Source: Humulus lupulus
Taxonomy: Eukaryota > Streptophyta > Magnoliopsida > Rosales > Cannabaceae
DNA length: 64,000 bases
Reading direction: 5' to 3'
NCBI RefSeq assembly: GCF_963169125.1
Contig: NC_084795.1
Coordinates: 187,772,214 to 187,836,213 of the forward strand
In this document: piece after piece, positions 34,070-46,594 of the stretch
Numbering within the stretch: the stretch's first letter is position 1
Layout of the letters: each line of letters starts with the position of its first letter
Notes under the pieces: model-generated
Seen by the model: only the letters and a program-made list of their open reading frames with translations
Told to the model about the DNA's origin: nothing
Databases searched by the model: none
Program-made: the position numbers and the translations under genes

Positions 34070-36260
34070 TGTAACGACCCAAAATCGCTATTAAGGCTTA
34101 AGGGCCTTGATTAGTGTGCCAGGAGGGCATGTTGGGATTTATGTGTGATTTTATGAGTTAAATGCATGGTTATGATTTAAAGCATGTTATTTGACTAATT
34201 GTTTATCTGAGATGCATGACTATGTGTATTAGTATGCATGTAGGCCCTGATTGTGTTTGAAGGGCATAATTGTAATTTTAGCCGCTGAGGGCATATATGT
34301 GATAATTGTATTCCGTGATTTGTACCACGTGAGTGTGGTGGTATTATTTTGATGCACGTGTCGAGACGGTCCTAGAGAGCAAATTAACTTAAGAGTCACA
34401 ATAGGATTTCTATACCCGGCTCGGGAGGAGCCTAGGGGTACTTCGGGAATTTTATGGCTAAGATTGAGATTTAGCGGGTAATGGTTATTGGTGATTGAGT
34501 AACCTGGGTAACCATTAGTTACTACTTAGAGTAACAAGTTCTAGATAGAAAATGGTAGAAATGAAATAGAAGTAAAAGGACTTAAGTGCCCTTGAGGTTA
34601 GTTGGGAAAGGATAGGCAAGGAGGGGTAAAATGGTCATTTGGCTGGGAATTGGATATATGGCAGCTGGGTATTAAGGGGTACACGGTTTGGGGCTTGGTC
34701 ATTTGATGCTTTGATAATTTGAAGAGAAGAAGAAGGAGAGGGAAAAAGCTAGGGCACGAAGAAGAAGAAGGGAGCTGAAACTTGAAGACTAAGGGGATGA
34801 ACCAAGGAAGCTTAAGGTTGGATTCTTGATTGAGGTAAGAGTTTTAAACATCCTTGGGTTTTCTTTTCTGTTGTGGTTTAAGATTTTGAAGCCATGGTTT
34901 AGGTTTGTCAAGCTTGGGTTGTGTTTTTGGCCTTTGGGTTTGAGTTTTCTGAAATTTGGAATCAAATGGGTGATTTTGAGTGTGATTGTGTTATTGAGTT
35001 GAGTTATGATGTTTATGGGTTGATGTATGGTCTATTTGTAGTTTTGAGTTGGTTTTGGAGCTTGGGTGTGAGTTTGGGCCGATTTGGGAGGTTTTAGCTC
35101 GGAGAAAATGCAGGGGAAAAACCCAGAATTCTGGGTCTGCGAAGGCGTGCCGCGACACAGGTTTTTCGTGCCGCGGCGAGGGAGTCCCTGACTGATGTGT
35201 GCCGCGGCACAAGGCAAATTTCAGGTTCACATTTTTGGCAATTTTAGGCCTTTGCTCCGGGGGTTCGGGGGATGTCTCCGGGGTGTTGTTTTAAGGTTTT
35301 AGAGGTCCCGAGAGTGCGGGATTGGTCCCGGGAAGTGGTTTTGGGTTGATTAGTATTGAGGGATGTTTCTTGTGTGTTGTGACTAGGTTGTTGGTGAGGC
35401 TCGTGCTAGAGGACCGTGCTCGCAGCTTTAGTGCATCAGGAGGCTCGGAATACAGGTAAGAAAACTATAACACCCGAGGTTAGGGCATGGCCCCAGATTG
35501 TATTATGTGCAAATGTTTAAACCTTAAATGAATCATGATGTGTGTGAATGATTATTTCGAATGTACTATATGTGTGAATATGATGAAATGAGCGGCCGTG
35601 GGCCGAGTACGGCGTAAGCCGGGGCGGCCGTGGGCCGAGTACGGCGTAAGCCAGGGCGGCCGTGGGCCGAAAGTAACACCTAGCACATGGGATGCTATAA
35701 TCAGGGCGGGGCCCGGTGGATTCATGTGTTATGCTATAATCAGGGCGGGGCCCGGTGGATACATGTGTTTGCTTAGTCTAAATGGTTGACTTATCTATTT
35801 GTGGATTATCTGTTATGATAAAACTGTATACATTGCATATGTTATGTTCTGCATGAGTTTTCTTGCTGGGCTTCGGCTCACGGGTGCTCTGTGTTGCAGG
35901 TAAGGGCAATGACTGAGTCAACCAACCATGAGTACGGAGAGCGTGAAGCGACGTGTACATGTTTGGTCTGCCCGACTGCTTTGGTTGGGGGTTTATTCGA
36001 AAATGGCTGTAATAATCTATGATTTTATGATTTCTCAACTGTAACCTTATTTCAAGATGTAATTAGTTTTCAAACCTTATTTTGGGATCCCAAATGTTTA
36101 ATAATAGAAGTTTTAATGAAATGACGTATTTTCAAAGATTACAGCCTTAACTTTTAATTAGTCACACTTTTGTTTCAAAACCTCGGTTAGCGAGGCCATT
36201 GCACACTGTTTTGTCTTAAAAACTCACTTAGTAACGGCTCTAAGGAAGTAGGGCGTTACA
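34070..36260 (+). repeat. LARD-1 5' LTR
   Basis: tgtaacgacccaaaatcgc to gggcgttaca. It carries three copies of gcggccgtgggccga (from 35591); the 3' LTR has two. It carries one gtgccgcggcac palindrome where the 3' LTR has two. Confidence 0.95.
35591..35760 (+). repeat. Tandem repeats in the LARD-1 5' LTR
   Basis: Two full 32-bp units starting gcggccgtgggccgagtacg plus a partial third. They are followed by two units starting atgctataatcagggcgggg of about 38 bp. GC content is far above that of the surroundings. Confidence 0.85.
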
Positions 36261-36263
36261 ACT

Positions 36264-36275
36264 TGGTATCAGAGC
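36264..36275 (+). other. LARD-1 primer binding site, initiator tRNA-Met
   Basis: tggtatcagagc, three bases after the LTR, is the exact complement of the 3' end (12 bases with CCA) of plant initiator tRNA-Met. Confidence 0.9.
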
Positions 36276-39200
36276 GAGCCAAGGTTTATTGGTTCTGGAG
36301 ATCGACCGAACATGTACGCTCGCTGTCAGTGACAAGCTCGACTCTGGGTTGGTTGGTATGAATGACTGACATGTTTGAATATATGTTTGAATGCCCTGTT
36401 TGCTTGCTTATTTATATGGAGCATGAGGAATGAGATGACATATGCATGAGATACTGATAGGGCCTGGCCCTTGACTGTTGCATGTTGAGATCAATGTGTG
36501 CTGAATAACATTATTATGCATGTGGATGAAAATTGGCATAATGGTTCGCATATTGAGCGTATGTGGTTAATTTTCTGGATTAAATTCATATGTTATATCG
36601 GTATATTGGCTTGTATGAAGCATGATGAGCATGGATACACTTAGTGGTGATAGAAATTTGGTAAGCTAAATGTATATCATTGTGGACTTGACCTAGTATA
36701 TGCTTGTGTGTGCATTATACCTGTGGATATTTGGACCTAGTGGTGGTTGGGTTCAGAGTAGGAACCCCAGAGTTCAGGTGTTGGGTCAGTTTTGACAGGT
36801 GAAATTGTGTTGTTGGTTCCTAGAAGGGTTTGGGGACCTGATATTGTGTTTGCAGAGGGGTTTTTAGATATAGGTTGGAGTTGAGATCTCCAGTTATCCC
36901 TGGAAGCAGCAACAGAGGGTCGCTAGTGTGTGGGTAAGCTGTGGAGTTTGTTAGTCGAGATGGGATAAGTGAACAGCGGATTTCTCTGGGGAAATAGCTG
37001 ATTCCGATGTTTTAACAGTAAGGTTTCAAGTGTTGGTTTACCGTGAAGTATGGTCAGATAAGGGTACTAAATGATAGGCTTAAAGGGTGTTATCCTCGGG
37101 TTTTGAGGAGAATTCGGACTGACAAGGGATTTATCAATAGACGGGCAGAGTTATTTCCACCCATGGTTAAGAGGATGAGAGATCCTGATTAGAGAGTTAT
37201 GTTAAATGTTGAGGCAGAGGAATGCCTGGAATTGGTACTCGGGCTGAGGTACTGGCTTAATGGGTTAGAAAGAACCTAGATGATGAATGGTTAGGACAGA
37301 TCTTAAAGACATGATTAGAACCGTGGAGGCGGGCAAATGTTTAAGTCTGGTTTGGACTGTTAGGGGTAACGACAGCGTAGATCAATGGGTTTGGTGAATT
37401 GGATAGTTCATTTCGGAAATTTATACAGATGGATGTATCTGGAATTGGTGGCGACCCATTTAAGGACATGAGATCTGGAATAGTCTAAGGCATTTGGGCT
37501 GCTTTGAGGAAAGAGTTTTTGTCTGCATGTGGATGGCGGAGAGGGCCATATTGTTTGAGGAACTGATGGTTGATGTATAGAGCATGAGTGCTAGAGCCGC
37601 AAGGGCGGTGCTTCCTTTGATGGAATTAGTAAAGATAGATTCGTGATAATCAAGTTGAAAGAACCCCGGATAGTGTTGTGGCTTTTGGATTGCCAAGAAA
37701 AAGGGGAAAAGTCTGACTGATAAGACGGTACTTTTGTTGATAGAACGCAGCGAGGTCGGATTCTCAATTTTTAGGTAAAAGGACTCCAGACAGTGCTTGG
37801 GCACCTAGATTGAGATTGGAAAGAAGCCTGATCGAAAAGGTAGTTATCGAGATGGCGACAGGAACCAGGAGGTTAATTGGTATGCGCATGAGGAAGAGGA
37901 TGCCACCTGAGAGGAGGTCAGGTGAGGACATGATTTCTACGTAGAATGACTCGAGATGTTGGGATGGATTTCCATGGTGAGGGGACGGAGAACTGGAATG
38001 CACCGATACATTCGAGGTTCGAGGCTGAGTCCTCAAGGATGAGTATTTAACTGGCGAGCTTGTGCTTTGGGCATGTAGCGAACTAGAAGGGCTCGGTGTT
38101 GAGAATGTTCCGTGAGGGAGATGGACATAGAGAGGTTGCCTCAAAGGTGCCATTTGAGAGGCCGAGGACAGTAATACTTATGGAGAAGGAATTAGAAACT
38201 CTGGCAGATGGATTGTTGAGGATATCATCTGGAGTACGTAAAGGAGACAGAGCTGACCAGTGGGAAAGTTATGTGGGTATGCAAAGAAATATTTAGGGAA
38301 TACTTCAAGGTCGGACTACAGATAGGATTGGTATAAGGAATGTTGTAAAAGACGGATTGGCCGACAGAAAGTCTATTGAAGAAATCGAAGGAATTTGATC
38401 TTGGATTAGCCAGAGTGTTATACTGCATGGATTGCTAGTATCGTCGGGATAGGACGAAAAGTACAATGTTGGATACAAGGTGGGACGATGTCCCCAAGAG
38501 TTGATCTACGACCTGGTTATTGCCAGTTGGAAACCAAGGATAAAGACTTTTCGTGAATTGATTAGGTTGCACCGGGTAGGGTGTGAGGAATTGGTAACAA
38601 GGATTCTGGAACGGTTCGAGCTGCAGCAGCACAGGTAAGTTCTTTAGATAGAGAATGCATGAACGGTGTGGGCAAGTTCCCTTCAAGCTCACGAACAGTG
38701 CATATGGATTACTCCCAGACAGAAATGGTGAGCAAGTGACTATGCGAAAGACGTTTGTACCCAGAAGGCGAAGTCACAGGTAAGGTTCTACGGAGTGTTA
38801 GTTTGGATGTCGTCAGGAGTACTCAGATTAGAGCTACAAGGAGAAAGGACAGGTAAGAGAGGATTTGATCTGAAGCCGCGATAAACTAATGAAGAACATT
38901 TGAAGAACAGAAAGCATCTCAGGACTGGTAAGCGCGTCATCTATTGCATAAGCACCTCCGGAGACAACTACATCAGAGATGAGGAGAACAGTAAAACTCG
39001 AGGTTAGACGGACTGAGTGGTGTCACATCAGAAAGAAATTCAGAAGACAGGTAAGAATTTATTGGTATCTGGCGATGCTGGAATATGCGTATGTTTTGAT
39101 TAAGTAAAGAGTGATTGCATAAAGGACATGATCTATGGTAGGGTTATGGAAATGTGAGATTGCATCACGATTTGGGCACGCCCAGGAATAAATTGACGCG

Positions 39201-40698
39201 AGGATGGATTGAACCTAGCGGGAGGCGACTGAATGGACCATGGTTGATACACTTGGGACGTTAAGTCGACTGTTGTGCATGGCTTAAGGTACTTAAGTAT
39301 TGGGTATTAGTAAGAAAGATAGCGTTGAGACACAGAGGTGGTGAAAAGTAGCAGACAAATGATCAGTGTTTGAAATCCTCGATTGAGCAAGGGAAATTTA
39401 ATGGGAGGCGTGTATCAGTCAAGGAATAACGCTATAGGCTGTAATGGAGGACAAGGCAACGACTGAGATCGGCATGATGTTAGTAGGTAATGGTTAGCTG
39501 GTGGGTGTCACTGAGCTATGGAATTCAAAGTGTTGGTTTGAGTTGAAACAGGGAAGGACCCTGCTAAGGTGGTACAAGTTAGGATACCAGGAATGGATGA
39601 AGGATCCAATTAGATTCGGTTTATGAATGAGAATTCTGAATGGACATCATTCCACCTCCTAGGGTACGTCGTACCGGGAGGGTCGAGCGGGTGACAGAAC
39701 CTAGTGTTTTCCTTTGGACCCTGAGGGGTTAGTTGATGTGGTGGTGCATCGTGGGGATAGACCACAATAGACCTTAAGTAAGGTGCTTGGACATGAAAAG
39801 TTTTAATTCGGTTGTTTGAGTTAATGTTGTTGGGGCAAGTGAACTGGTTTCAGGATAGAACGTCGATGACATTGAATTGAGGCCCTATAGTATTTTAAAT
39901 TATTGGAATGGATTTAGAGAACGAAAAGAACAGAGTGGGAGCCTGGAATTATCAGTTGATTGCAAGCGGGGTGGCAGTCTGAAAGTTTATCGGATATCTT
40001 AAAGGACTGAGCGCCGAGTAGGCGAATACTTGAAGTATTAAGGGAAGTGTAATCCCTGATGAGTTAGTCGTGGTGGCGGTTGCTGGTGTCTTGTTAAAGT
40101 AACACGACATATGACATGGTAGGAGGCAAAGGGTAGTGAATACTACGATTTGGCATCGGTTCAGAGAGAAGCCAAGTGGTTGTTGGAACTCTTAAGGCAG
40201 GAGCGTCTGCCTATTTGAAAGGATTAACAGCTTGTAAATTGATAAGTGTTGAGGAAATAAAGTTCCGGAAGGAAAGAGTTGCGTCTCTGCATTTTAACAG
40301 ACGAGGATCTGTAAGGTGTTCAGAGAAAGAAGGGAGTGTTCTGACTCTTAATTCAGCATAAGATTCTGAAGTTTTACCAAGGATTAGGCCAGCGGGGCCT
40401 ACCAATTGATCCCACCTAGTAGAGGTGACGAATTTTGAGTATCTCTGGAATCAGGAATAAGACGATGAATTGGTCATTGTAATCTAGGCAGACCCTGAGG
40501 TTTCTGCAGGGTTGCGGTGTAAACAAGAAGCTATCGAGAGTATGGCTATTAGACGAAATCTTGAGGGGCAAGATTGTTACTCTTGTGAGAGTGTTGTTGA
40601 AAAGTAAAGTAAAGGCGGTGGGCCTTGGAAATTATGGTCAGAGTTGCGGGTTTACTGACTGATGTGTTTGGATAAATTTCGAGGACGAAATTTTTATG
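36276..40698 (+). other. LARD-1 interior, no recognisable genes
   Basis: 4.4 kb, rich in G and A on the plus strand, with stops in every frame. Open frames stay below about 130 codons and none shows a retroelement motif. The end (gataaatttcgaggacgaaa) is the conserved pre-PPT sequence of Del/Tekay-type elements, so the termini derive from a chromovirus. The middle may be a heavily scrambled gag-pol or unrelated sequence; I cannot tell which. Confidence 0.6.
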
Positions 40699-40711
40699 AG
40701 GAGGGGATAGT
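40699..40711 (+). other. LARD-1 polypurine tract
   Basis: aggaggggatagt directly before the 3' LTR at 40712. Confidence 0.8.
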
Positions 40712-42891
40712 TGTAACGACCCAAAATCGCTATTAAGGCTTAAGGGCCTTGATTAGTGTGCTAGGAGGGCATGTTGGGATTTATGTGTGATTTTATGAGA
40801 TAAATGCATGGTTATGATTTAAAGCATGTTATTTGACTAATTGTTTATCTGAGATGCATGACTATGTGTATTAGTATGCATGTAGGCCCTGATTGTGTTT
40901 GAAGGGCATAATTGTAATTTTAGCCGCTGAGGGCATATATGTGATAATTGTATTCCGTGATTTGTACCACGTGAGTGTGGTGGTATTATTTTGATGCACG
41001 TGCCGAGACGGTCCTAGAGAGCAAATTAACTTAAGAGTCACAACAGGATTTCTATACCCGGCTCGGGAGGAGCCTAGGGGTACTTCGGGAATTTTATGGC
41101 TAAGATTGAGATTTAGCGGGTAATGGTTATTGGTGATTGAGTAACCTGGGTAACCATTAGTTACTACTTAGAGTAACAAGTTCTAGATAGAAAATGGTAG
41201 AAATGAAATAGAAGTAAAAGGACTTAAGTGCCATTGAGGTTAGTTGGGAAAGGATAGGCAAGGAGGGGTAAAATGGTCATTTGGCTGGGAATTGGATATA
41301 TGGCAGCTGGGTATTAAGGGGTACACGGTTTGGGGATTGGTCATTTGATGCTTTGATAATTTGAAGAGAAGAAGAAGGAGAGGGAAAAAGCTAGGGCATG
41401 AAGAAGAAGAAGGGAGCTGAAACTTGAAGACTAAGGGGATGAACCAAGGAAGCTTAAGGTTGGATTCTTGATTGAGGTAAGAGTTTTAAACATCCTTGGG
41501 TTTTCTTTTCTGTTGTGGTTTAAGATTTTGAAGCCATGGTTTAGGTTTGTCAAGCTTGGGTTGTGTTTTTGGCCTTTGGGTTTGAGTTTTCTGAAATTTG
41601 GAATCAAATGGGTGATTTTGAGTGTGATTGTGTTATTGAGTTGAGTTATGATGTTTATGGGTTGATGTATGGTCTATTTGGAGTTTTGAGTTGGTTTTGG
41701 AGCTTGGGTGTGAGTTTGGGACGATTTGGGAGGTTTTAGCTCGGAGAAAATGCAGGGGAAAAACCCAGAATTCTGGGTCTGCGAAGGCGTGCCGCGACAC
41801 AGGTTTTTCGTGCCACGGCGAGGGAGTCCCTGACTGATGTGTGCCGCGGCACAAGAAAGTTGTGCCGCGGCACAAGGCAAATTTCAGGTTCACATTTTTG
41901 GCAATTTTAGGCCTTTGCTCCGAGGGTTCGGGGGATGTCTCCGGGGTGTTGTTTTAAGGTTTTAGAGGTCCCGAGAGTGCGGGATTGGTCCCGGGAAGTG
42001 GTTTTGGGTTGATTAGTATTGAGGGATGTTTCTTGTGTGTTGTGACTAGGTTGTTGGTGAGGCTCGTGCTAGAGGACCGTGCTCGCAGCTTTAGTGCATC
42101 AGGAGGCTCGGAATACAGGTAAGAAAACTATAACACCCGAGGTTAGGGCATGGCCCCAGATTGTATTATGTGCAAATGTTTAATCCTTAAATGAATCATG
42201 ATGTGTGTGAATGATTATTTCAAATGTACTATATGTGTGAATATGATGAAATGAGCGGCCGTGGGCCGAGTACGGCGTAAGCCGGGGCGGCCGTGGGCCG
42301 AAAGTAACACCTAGCACATGGGATGCTATAATCAGGGCGGGGCCCGGTGGATTCATGTGTTATGCTATAATCAGGGCGGGGCCCGGTGGATACATGTGTT
42401 TGCTTAGTCTAAATGGTTGACTTATCTATTTGTGGATTATCTGTTATGATAAAACTGTATACATTGCATATGTTATGTTCTGCATGAGTTTTCTTGCTGG
42501 GCTTCGGCTCACGGGTGCTCTGTGTTGCAGGTAAGGGCAATGACTGAGTCAACCAACCATGAGTACGGAGAGCGTGAAGCGACGTGTACATGTTTGGTCT
42601 GCCCGACTGCTTTGGTTGGGGGTTTATTCGAAAATGGCTGTAATAATCTATGATTTTATGATTTCTCAACTGTAACCTTATTTCAAGATGTAATTAGTTT
42701 TCAAACCTTATTTTGGGATCCCAAATGTTTAATAATAGAAGTTTTAATGAAATGACGTATTTTCAAAGATTACAGCCTTAACTTTTAATTAGTCACACTT
42801 TTGTTTCAAAACCTCGGTTAGCGAGGCCATTGCACACTGTTTTGTCTTAAAAACTCACTTAGTAACGGCTCTAAGGAAGTAGGGCGTTACA
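40712..42891 (+). repeat. LARD-1 3' LTR
   Basis: 2,180 bp. Relative to the 5' LTR it lacks one 32-bp gcggccgtggg unit and has one extra 21-bp unit containing gtgccgcggcacaag (about 41855-41875). The net difference of 11 bp equals the length difference. Confidence 0.95.
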
Positions 42892-42896
42892 CTTAC

Positions 42897-42995
42897 CCAT
42901 TAGTCACTCATCTGTTTAAGGTAGTGACTTACCCATTAGTCACTCATTTGTTTAAGCTAGTGACTTACCCATCAATCACTCATTATGGTTTACTA
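42897..42995 (+). repeat. Tandem repeat in the TekA LTR around the LARD-1 site
   Basis: About 34-bp units of the form ccattagtcactcatctgtt followed by taagctagtgactta. There are two to three units here, with related units left of LARD-1 (34035-34069). LARD-1 inserted inside this array. Confidence 0.75.
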
Positions 42996-43591
42996 GAACC
43001 TTAAGTGTTAAATCACTCATCTGATTAAGAGCTATAAGCTCCTTCATGGTTATGTAACCACAAAGTGATATTCACTCATCTGTTCAGGTCTATAAGCTCT
43101 GTATGATTATCATGATCATCATTTGATATTATATACTTGCATTATTGTGTTTTCTTGCTGGGCTTTGGCTCATGGGTGCTATGTGGTGCAGTTAAAGGGA
43201 AAGAAAAGTTCACCCAGCCTTGAGTGGAGAGCTTAGATTGTGATGTGTACATATGTAGCCGCTTAACAACCACGACCAAGGAGTTCTCAGGGGAACTAGG
43301 GGTTTACCCTATTTTTGCCGCTTAGATCGACGGGTTGTAAATTTCAAACTGTAATGACCATTTTGTACCATAAATAACTTGTAAACATTTTTATGGGCCC
43401 ATGAACAATTTTATGTTTTAAATGTGGCCGCTTCACCACCACGACCAAGGAGTTCTTTTTTATTGGTTTTCCACCTTAACCTATTAATAACACCTAGAAG
43501 CATGTTTTTAACCAAAGAACTCGGTTAACGAGTTAAATTGACGGTTCAACATTCACCGTAACGGTCTTGGGGTAACTAGGGCGTTACAACT

Positions 43592-43603
43592 TGGTATCAG
43601 AGC
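43592..43603 (+). other. TekA primer binding site, initiator tRNA-Met
   Basis: tggtatcagagc, three bases after the TekA LTR end at 43588. Confidence 0.88.
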
Positions 43604-44030
43604 GTGCTAAGGTTTAGGGTTCCTGTAGACTGGCTAGGCATGTACACTCACCACTGAAGACAAGCTCGACTCATGGGTTGGTAGCTATTTATGTAGTTAT
43701 ATGTATAACAGCTTAAATATAGTATAAATGCTTTACCTGTTTACATGAGACACCATGTTAAACCTGTGCCCTGAATATTGCATCTTCAGCAACCGTGTGC
43801 TAAATAGTACTGAAATTGCTGGAACATACTCTTTAGTATTGTTGATTGTGAACTATTATATTATACATGCTAAGTGCTAAATGCTATAATCATGTATCCA
43901 TTTGTATATTTGTATAACTGTGGAATTTGGTGATTATATGTTGATCTTGGACTGTGAGGCGGCAAGAGGTTTTGTTATTACTGCTTAACTGGGCGCATTG
44001 ATTGTTTTAGCAAGGTTTAAGTTGATAAGA
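43604..44030 (+). other. TekA 5' leader
   Basis: Untranslated region between PBS and gag. It shares acaagctcgactc with the LARD-1 leader (36331-36343), which supports their relationship. No gene. Confidence 0.5.
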
Positions 44031-44929
44031 ATGAATCCATGACAGACAGATACATCAGCTGGGCAGAGTGATCAAGGCTAGAATAATAATAATCAGGGTC
44101 AAGAGAATGACCAATGTCAGATTCCATAGCCAGCTCCTGCGAACTGGCAGCAGTTGTTTAATGAGCTACAGGCTACAGTTTTGAGGTAGGGAGAAGAACT
44201 CTGCCTCCTGAGATAACAGCAGGTTCCTGCAGTGGCTAGTGTATCTGAGGCACCTCTTGTATCAGTGCCAGCAGCTGAGCAGCTGCCTGAGGTTGGTAAA
44301 AAATGGGAGCCTCTGTATGAAAGGTTTAGGAAACAGCAACCTCCAATTTTTGAAGGTAGTATAGACCCTTCAAAAGCTGAGCAGTGGATGAGCATGATTG
44401 CCACCATCCTGGACTTCATGAGGGTGACTGGTAATGAGAGGGTGGCTTGTGCCACGTATATGTTTCGGGAGGATGCCCGAGTTTGGTGGGAGGTTATAAC
44501 CCAGAAAAGAAGCGTCAATGCCCTATGTTGGGAAGAGTTTCAAACTCTGTTCAACGAGAAGTATTACAATGATGCCATCAGGGTGGCAAAAGCTAAGGAA
44601 TTTATTAGATTGCTTTAGGGGAGTTTTTCAGTGACTGAGTATGCCCTGACGTTTGATCGATTGGAAAATTTTTCCATGGAGTTGATGCCCACTGATGGGA
44701 CCAGGAGGGAGAGATTTCTCCAGGGGCTACAACCCAGATTAGCCTGTGATGTTCGCATTACCACTGTGGCTGGGGTTACTACCTATGCACAGGTGGTTGA
44801 GAAGGCACTCACAGCTGAGAGTGCAAAGAACAAGATCTGGCGAGATAATGAAGCCAAAAAGGAGTTTAGGAGAATAGGTTCTCCTTTTGTGGGTTCAAGT
44901 AGGGGAGGAGGCCCCAGTGATCAGAAGAG
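44031..44929 (+). pseudogene. gag: TekA gag, 5' part
   Basis: Encodes the Gag of a chromovirus-type element. The frame from ATG 44031 contains a Gln/Asn-rich N-terminus, then the retrotransposon gag domain with FRKQQPPIFEGSIDPSKAEQ, YMFREDARVWWEV and FNEKYYNDAIR (about 44320-44590), then YALTFDRLENFS and FLQGLQPRLACDVR. At least six in-frame stops (about 44040, 44079, 44127, 44187, 44208, 44618) all sit where Gln or Arg would be expected. The reading frame never shifts. CopS interrupts it at 44930; the zinc-finger start lies at 59427-59577. Confidence 0.88.
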
Positions 44930-45751
44930 TGTTGGAAATTGTGCCCTGAAAGCATATGTAGTAGACATTGTTTTATGAAATAAATAAATGAATTGAATTT
45001 GTTATGCATATATTTTATGGACTATATTATTCTGTGATAATATTATGTAAATATCAGAAAAATTCCTAAGTTCATATATGTGATCTCAAACACGTATTGG
45101 TACGGGAGGATTGTGTTTGAGATAAATGAACTTGAATAGTTCGCAGTAAAATAAAGTTATGGAATCTTTAGATTAATTACTGCAAGTACGGTCCACTAGT
45201 ATTATGAATACATGTGATCTAGATTCGGATCACTAGTGTGGTAGGACACTTTAGTGGAGGTGCTTCATATATTAGAGAATATATGGAACTGGACCAAATA
45301 TGTTTATTAATACTTAGTTAAGTACCGTTTCAGAGATTGAATGACGGTTCTCTTAAGGGTTGACTTTTGGGACGGAAAGGTTATGGAGCTCAAATTCATA
45401 ATTTAGTTATGAATTAACCTTCACTAGTAAAGTCAATGGTACTTAAGGAAACATGAGATAATTAAAAGGGTAAAACGGTAATTTTATTCCCGATTAATTA
45501 TGAACCATTATTAGAGGGTCAATTTGTATGAAATGATTATATTAATGGACACTTTATAATTATAAAGTACTCAGTAAATGAAATGTTTATAATTACAAGA
45601 GTGCAGTCTCATATTTATAGTGGAATAATCATGAGATGAATAAATTAAGATTATTTGATTAAAGAGTTTAATTAGTAATCTCAAATTTATTGGAGCTTGG
45701 AATTATAGGTCCATAGGTCCCCATAGCGGCTTTATCAACACTATTCAAGGT

Positions 45752-46546
45752 TGTTATACCCAGATTTCATGCCATAGTAAATATGACCTCGAAAGCTGAG
45801 TTCGCAATTAATGGTCTCGTGAGGATTAGAGTGATCTAGGATTGTAAGTCGAGCCTGCAAAGTATGATGTATGATCTCGAATGCGGTGATCTTGAAATGA
45901 TCTCGATCTCGAAAGGTAGCTCCGAGAACACCTTCATCCTCAGGAACTTCGGAGCATGGGTCTTGAGCTCGATGTCCCATCTCGACAGCAACGTTAGCTC
46001 GGGGAGATGTCAGTGGCTCGCAAAATGACATGAGACCAGAAATGCTGGAGCCTTGAAGATACGCTATAACCACCTTGAATATCTACAAGTATTATAACTA
46101 TGAGATGTAGCCCTCATTAATTGATGTAAATCCCCAAGAATTGTGGGATATTATTTAATACAGTTATACGCCCCCTGATCTTTGGGGGATGTTTCCTTTT
46201 ATATCTGATTATCGGCATTTAAAGCCATTTATTTTTATTCACAAAAGAGTAACTACCCAAAATATGTGGGATAGTATTCTGCATCCTTCTCTATAAATAG
46301 AGAGGTCATGCACCATTGTAAAGGACCGAAAATTATGATCCTTGAGAGAAAACTCTGGAGAATTCATGCTAAAGAATTGTTCAGAGATAATCTTGAGATT
46401 AATAACAGAGACTCGTGGACTAGGCAGATTTAACTGCTGAACCACGTAAAAAACCGTGTGTTTGATTCGTTTGTTTCTTTTGGCCATTGTCTTTAATTGT
46501 TTACGTGCTCTCTTCTTTTATCTGTTGACGAAAAACGGCGTCAACA
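45752..46546 (+). repeat. TatB 5' LTR
   Basis: tgttatacccagatttcat to cggcgtcaaca. It contains several tctcga repeats (about 45870-45915) and a TATA box. Confidence 0.97.
46292..46299 (+). promoter_or_regulatory. TATA box of the TatB 5' LTR
   Basis: tataaata in ccttctctataaatagagag, identical in the 3' LTR at 58073-58080. Likely Pol II core promoter of the element. Confidence 0.7.
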
Positions 46547-46566
46547 GTTTGGTGCTTTCATTGAGA
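46547..46566 (+). other. Probable primer binding site of TatB
   Basis: gtttggtgctttcattgaga follows the LTR and matches the TatA leader. The priming tRNA was not identified. Confidence 0.5.
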
Positions 46567-46594
46567 GCCTCAAGCATCCATCCCTGAGAGATTC

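Larger units (their letters stand above)
34070..42891 (+). mobile_element. LARD-1: non-coding LTR retrotransposon
   Basis: 8,822 bp with LTRs 34070-36260 (2,191 bp) and 40712-42891 (2,180 bp), a perfect duplication cttac (34065-34069, 42892-42896), a tRNA-Met PBS and a PPT. The LTRs differ by two clean indels and about 13 substitutions by eye (about 0.6%). The 4.45-kb interior has no gag, protease, RT or integrase motif in any frame. It fits a LARD (large retrotransposon derivative) moved by enzymes from a related chromovirus. TekA-type elements are the obvious helper candidates from LTR and PBS similarity. Confidence 0.9.
32076..43588 (+). repeat. TekA 5' LTR, split by LARD-1
   Basis: Parts 32076-34069 and 42897-43588, about 2.69 kb together. 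Starts tgtaatgccccaaaatccc and ends gggcgttaca. The start, the end and the following acttggtatcagagcg closely resemble LARD-1, so the families are related. It contains a cagcgccccagtgcca-type repeat near 33060-33170. Confidence 0.85.

Noticed and set aside
34991..35230. Short minus-strand open frames repeated at 41633-41893
   Set aside because: They are identical because both lie in the LARD-1 LTRs. They have no known domain and the duplication reflects the LTR pair, not selection.
37460..38692. Minus-strand frames of 85-129 codons inside LARD-1
   Set aside because: Low complexity, no motif, and expected from a purine-rich plus strand that has few stops on the complement.
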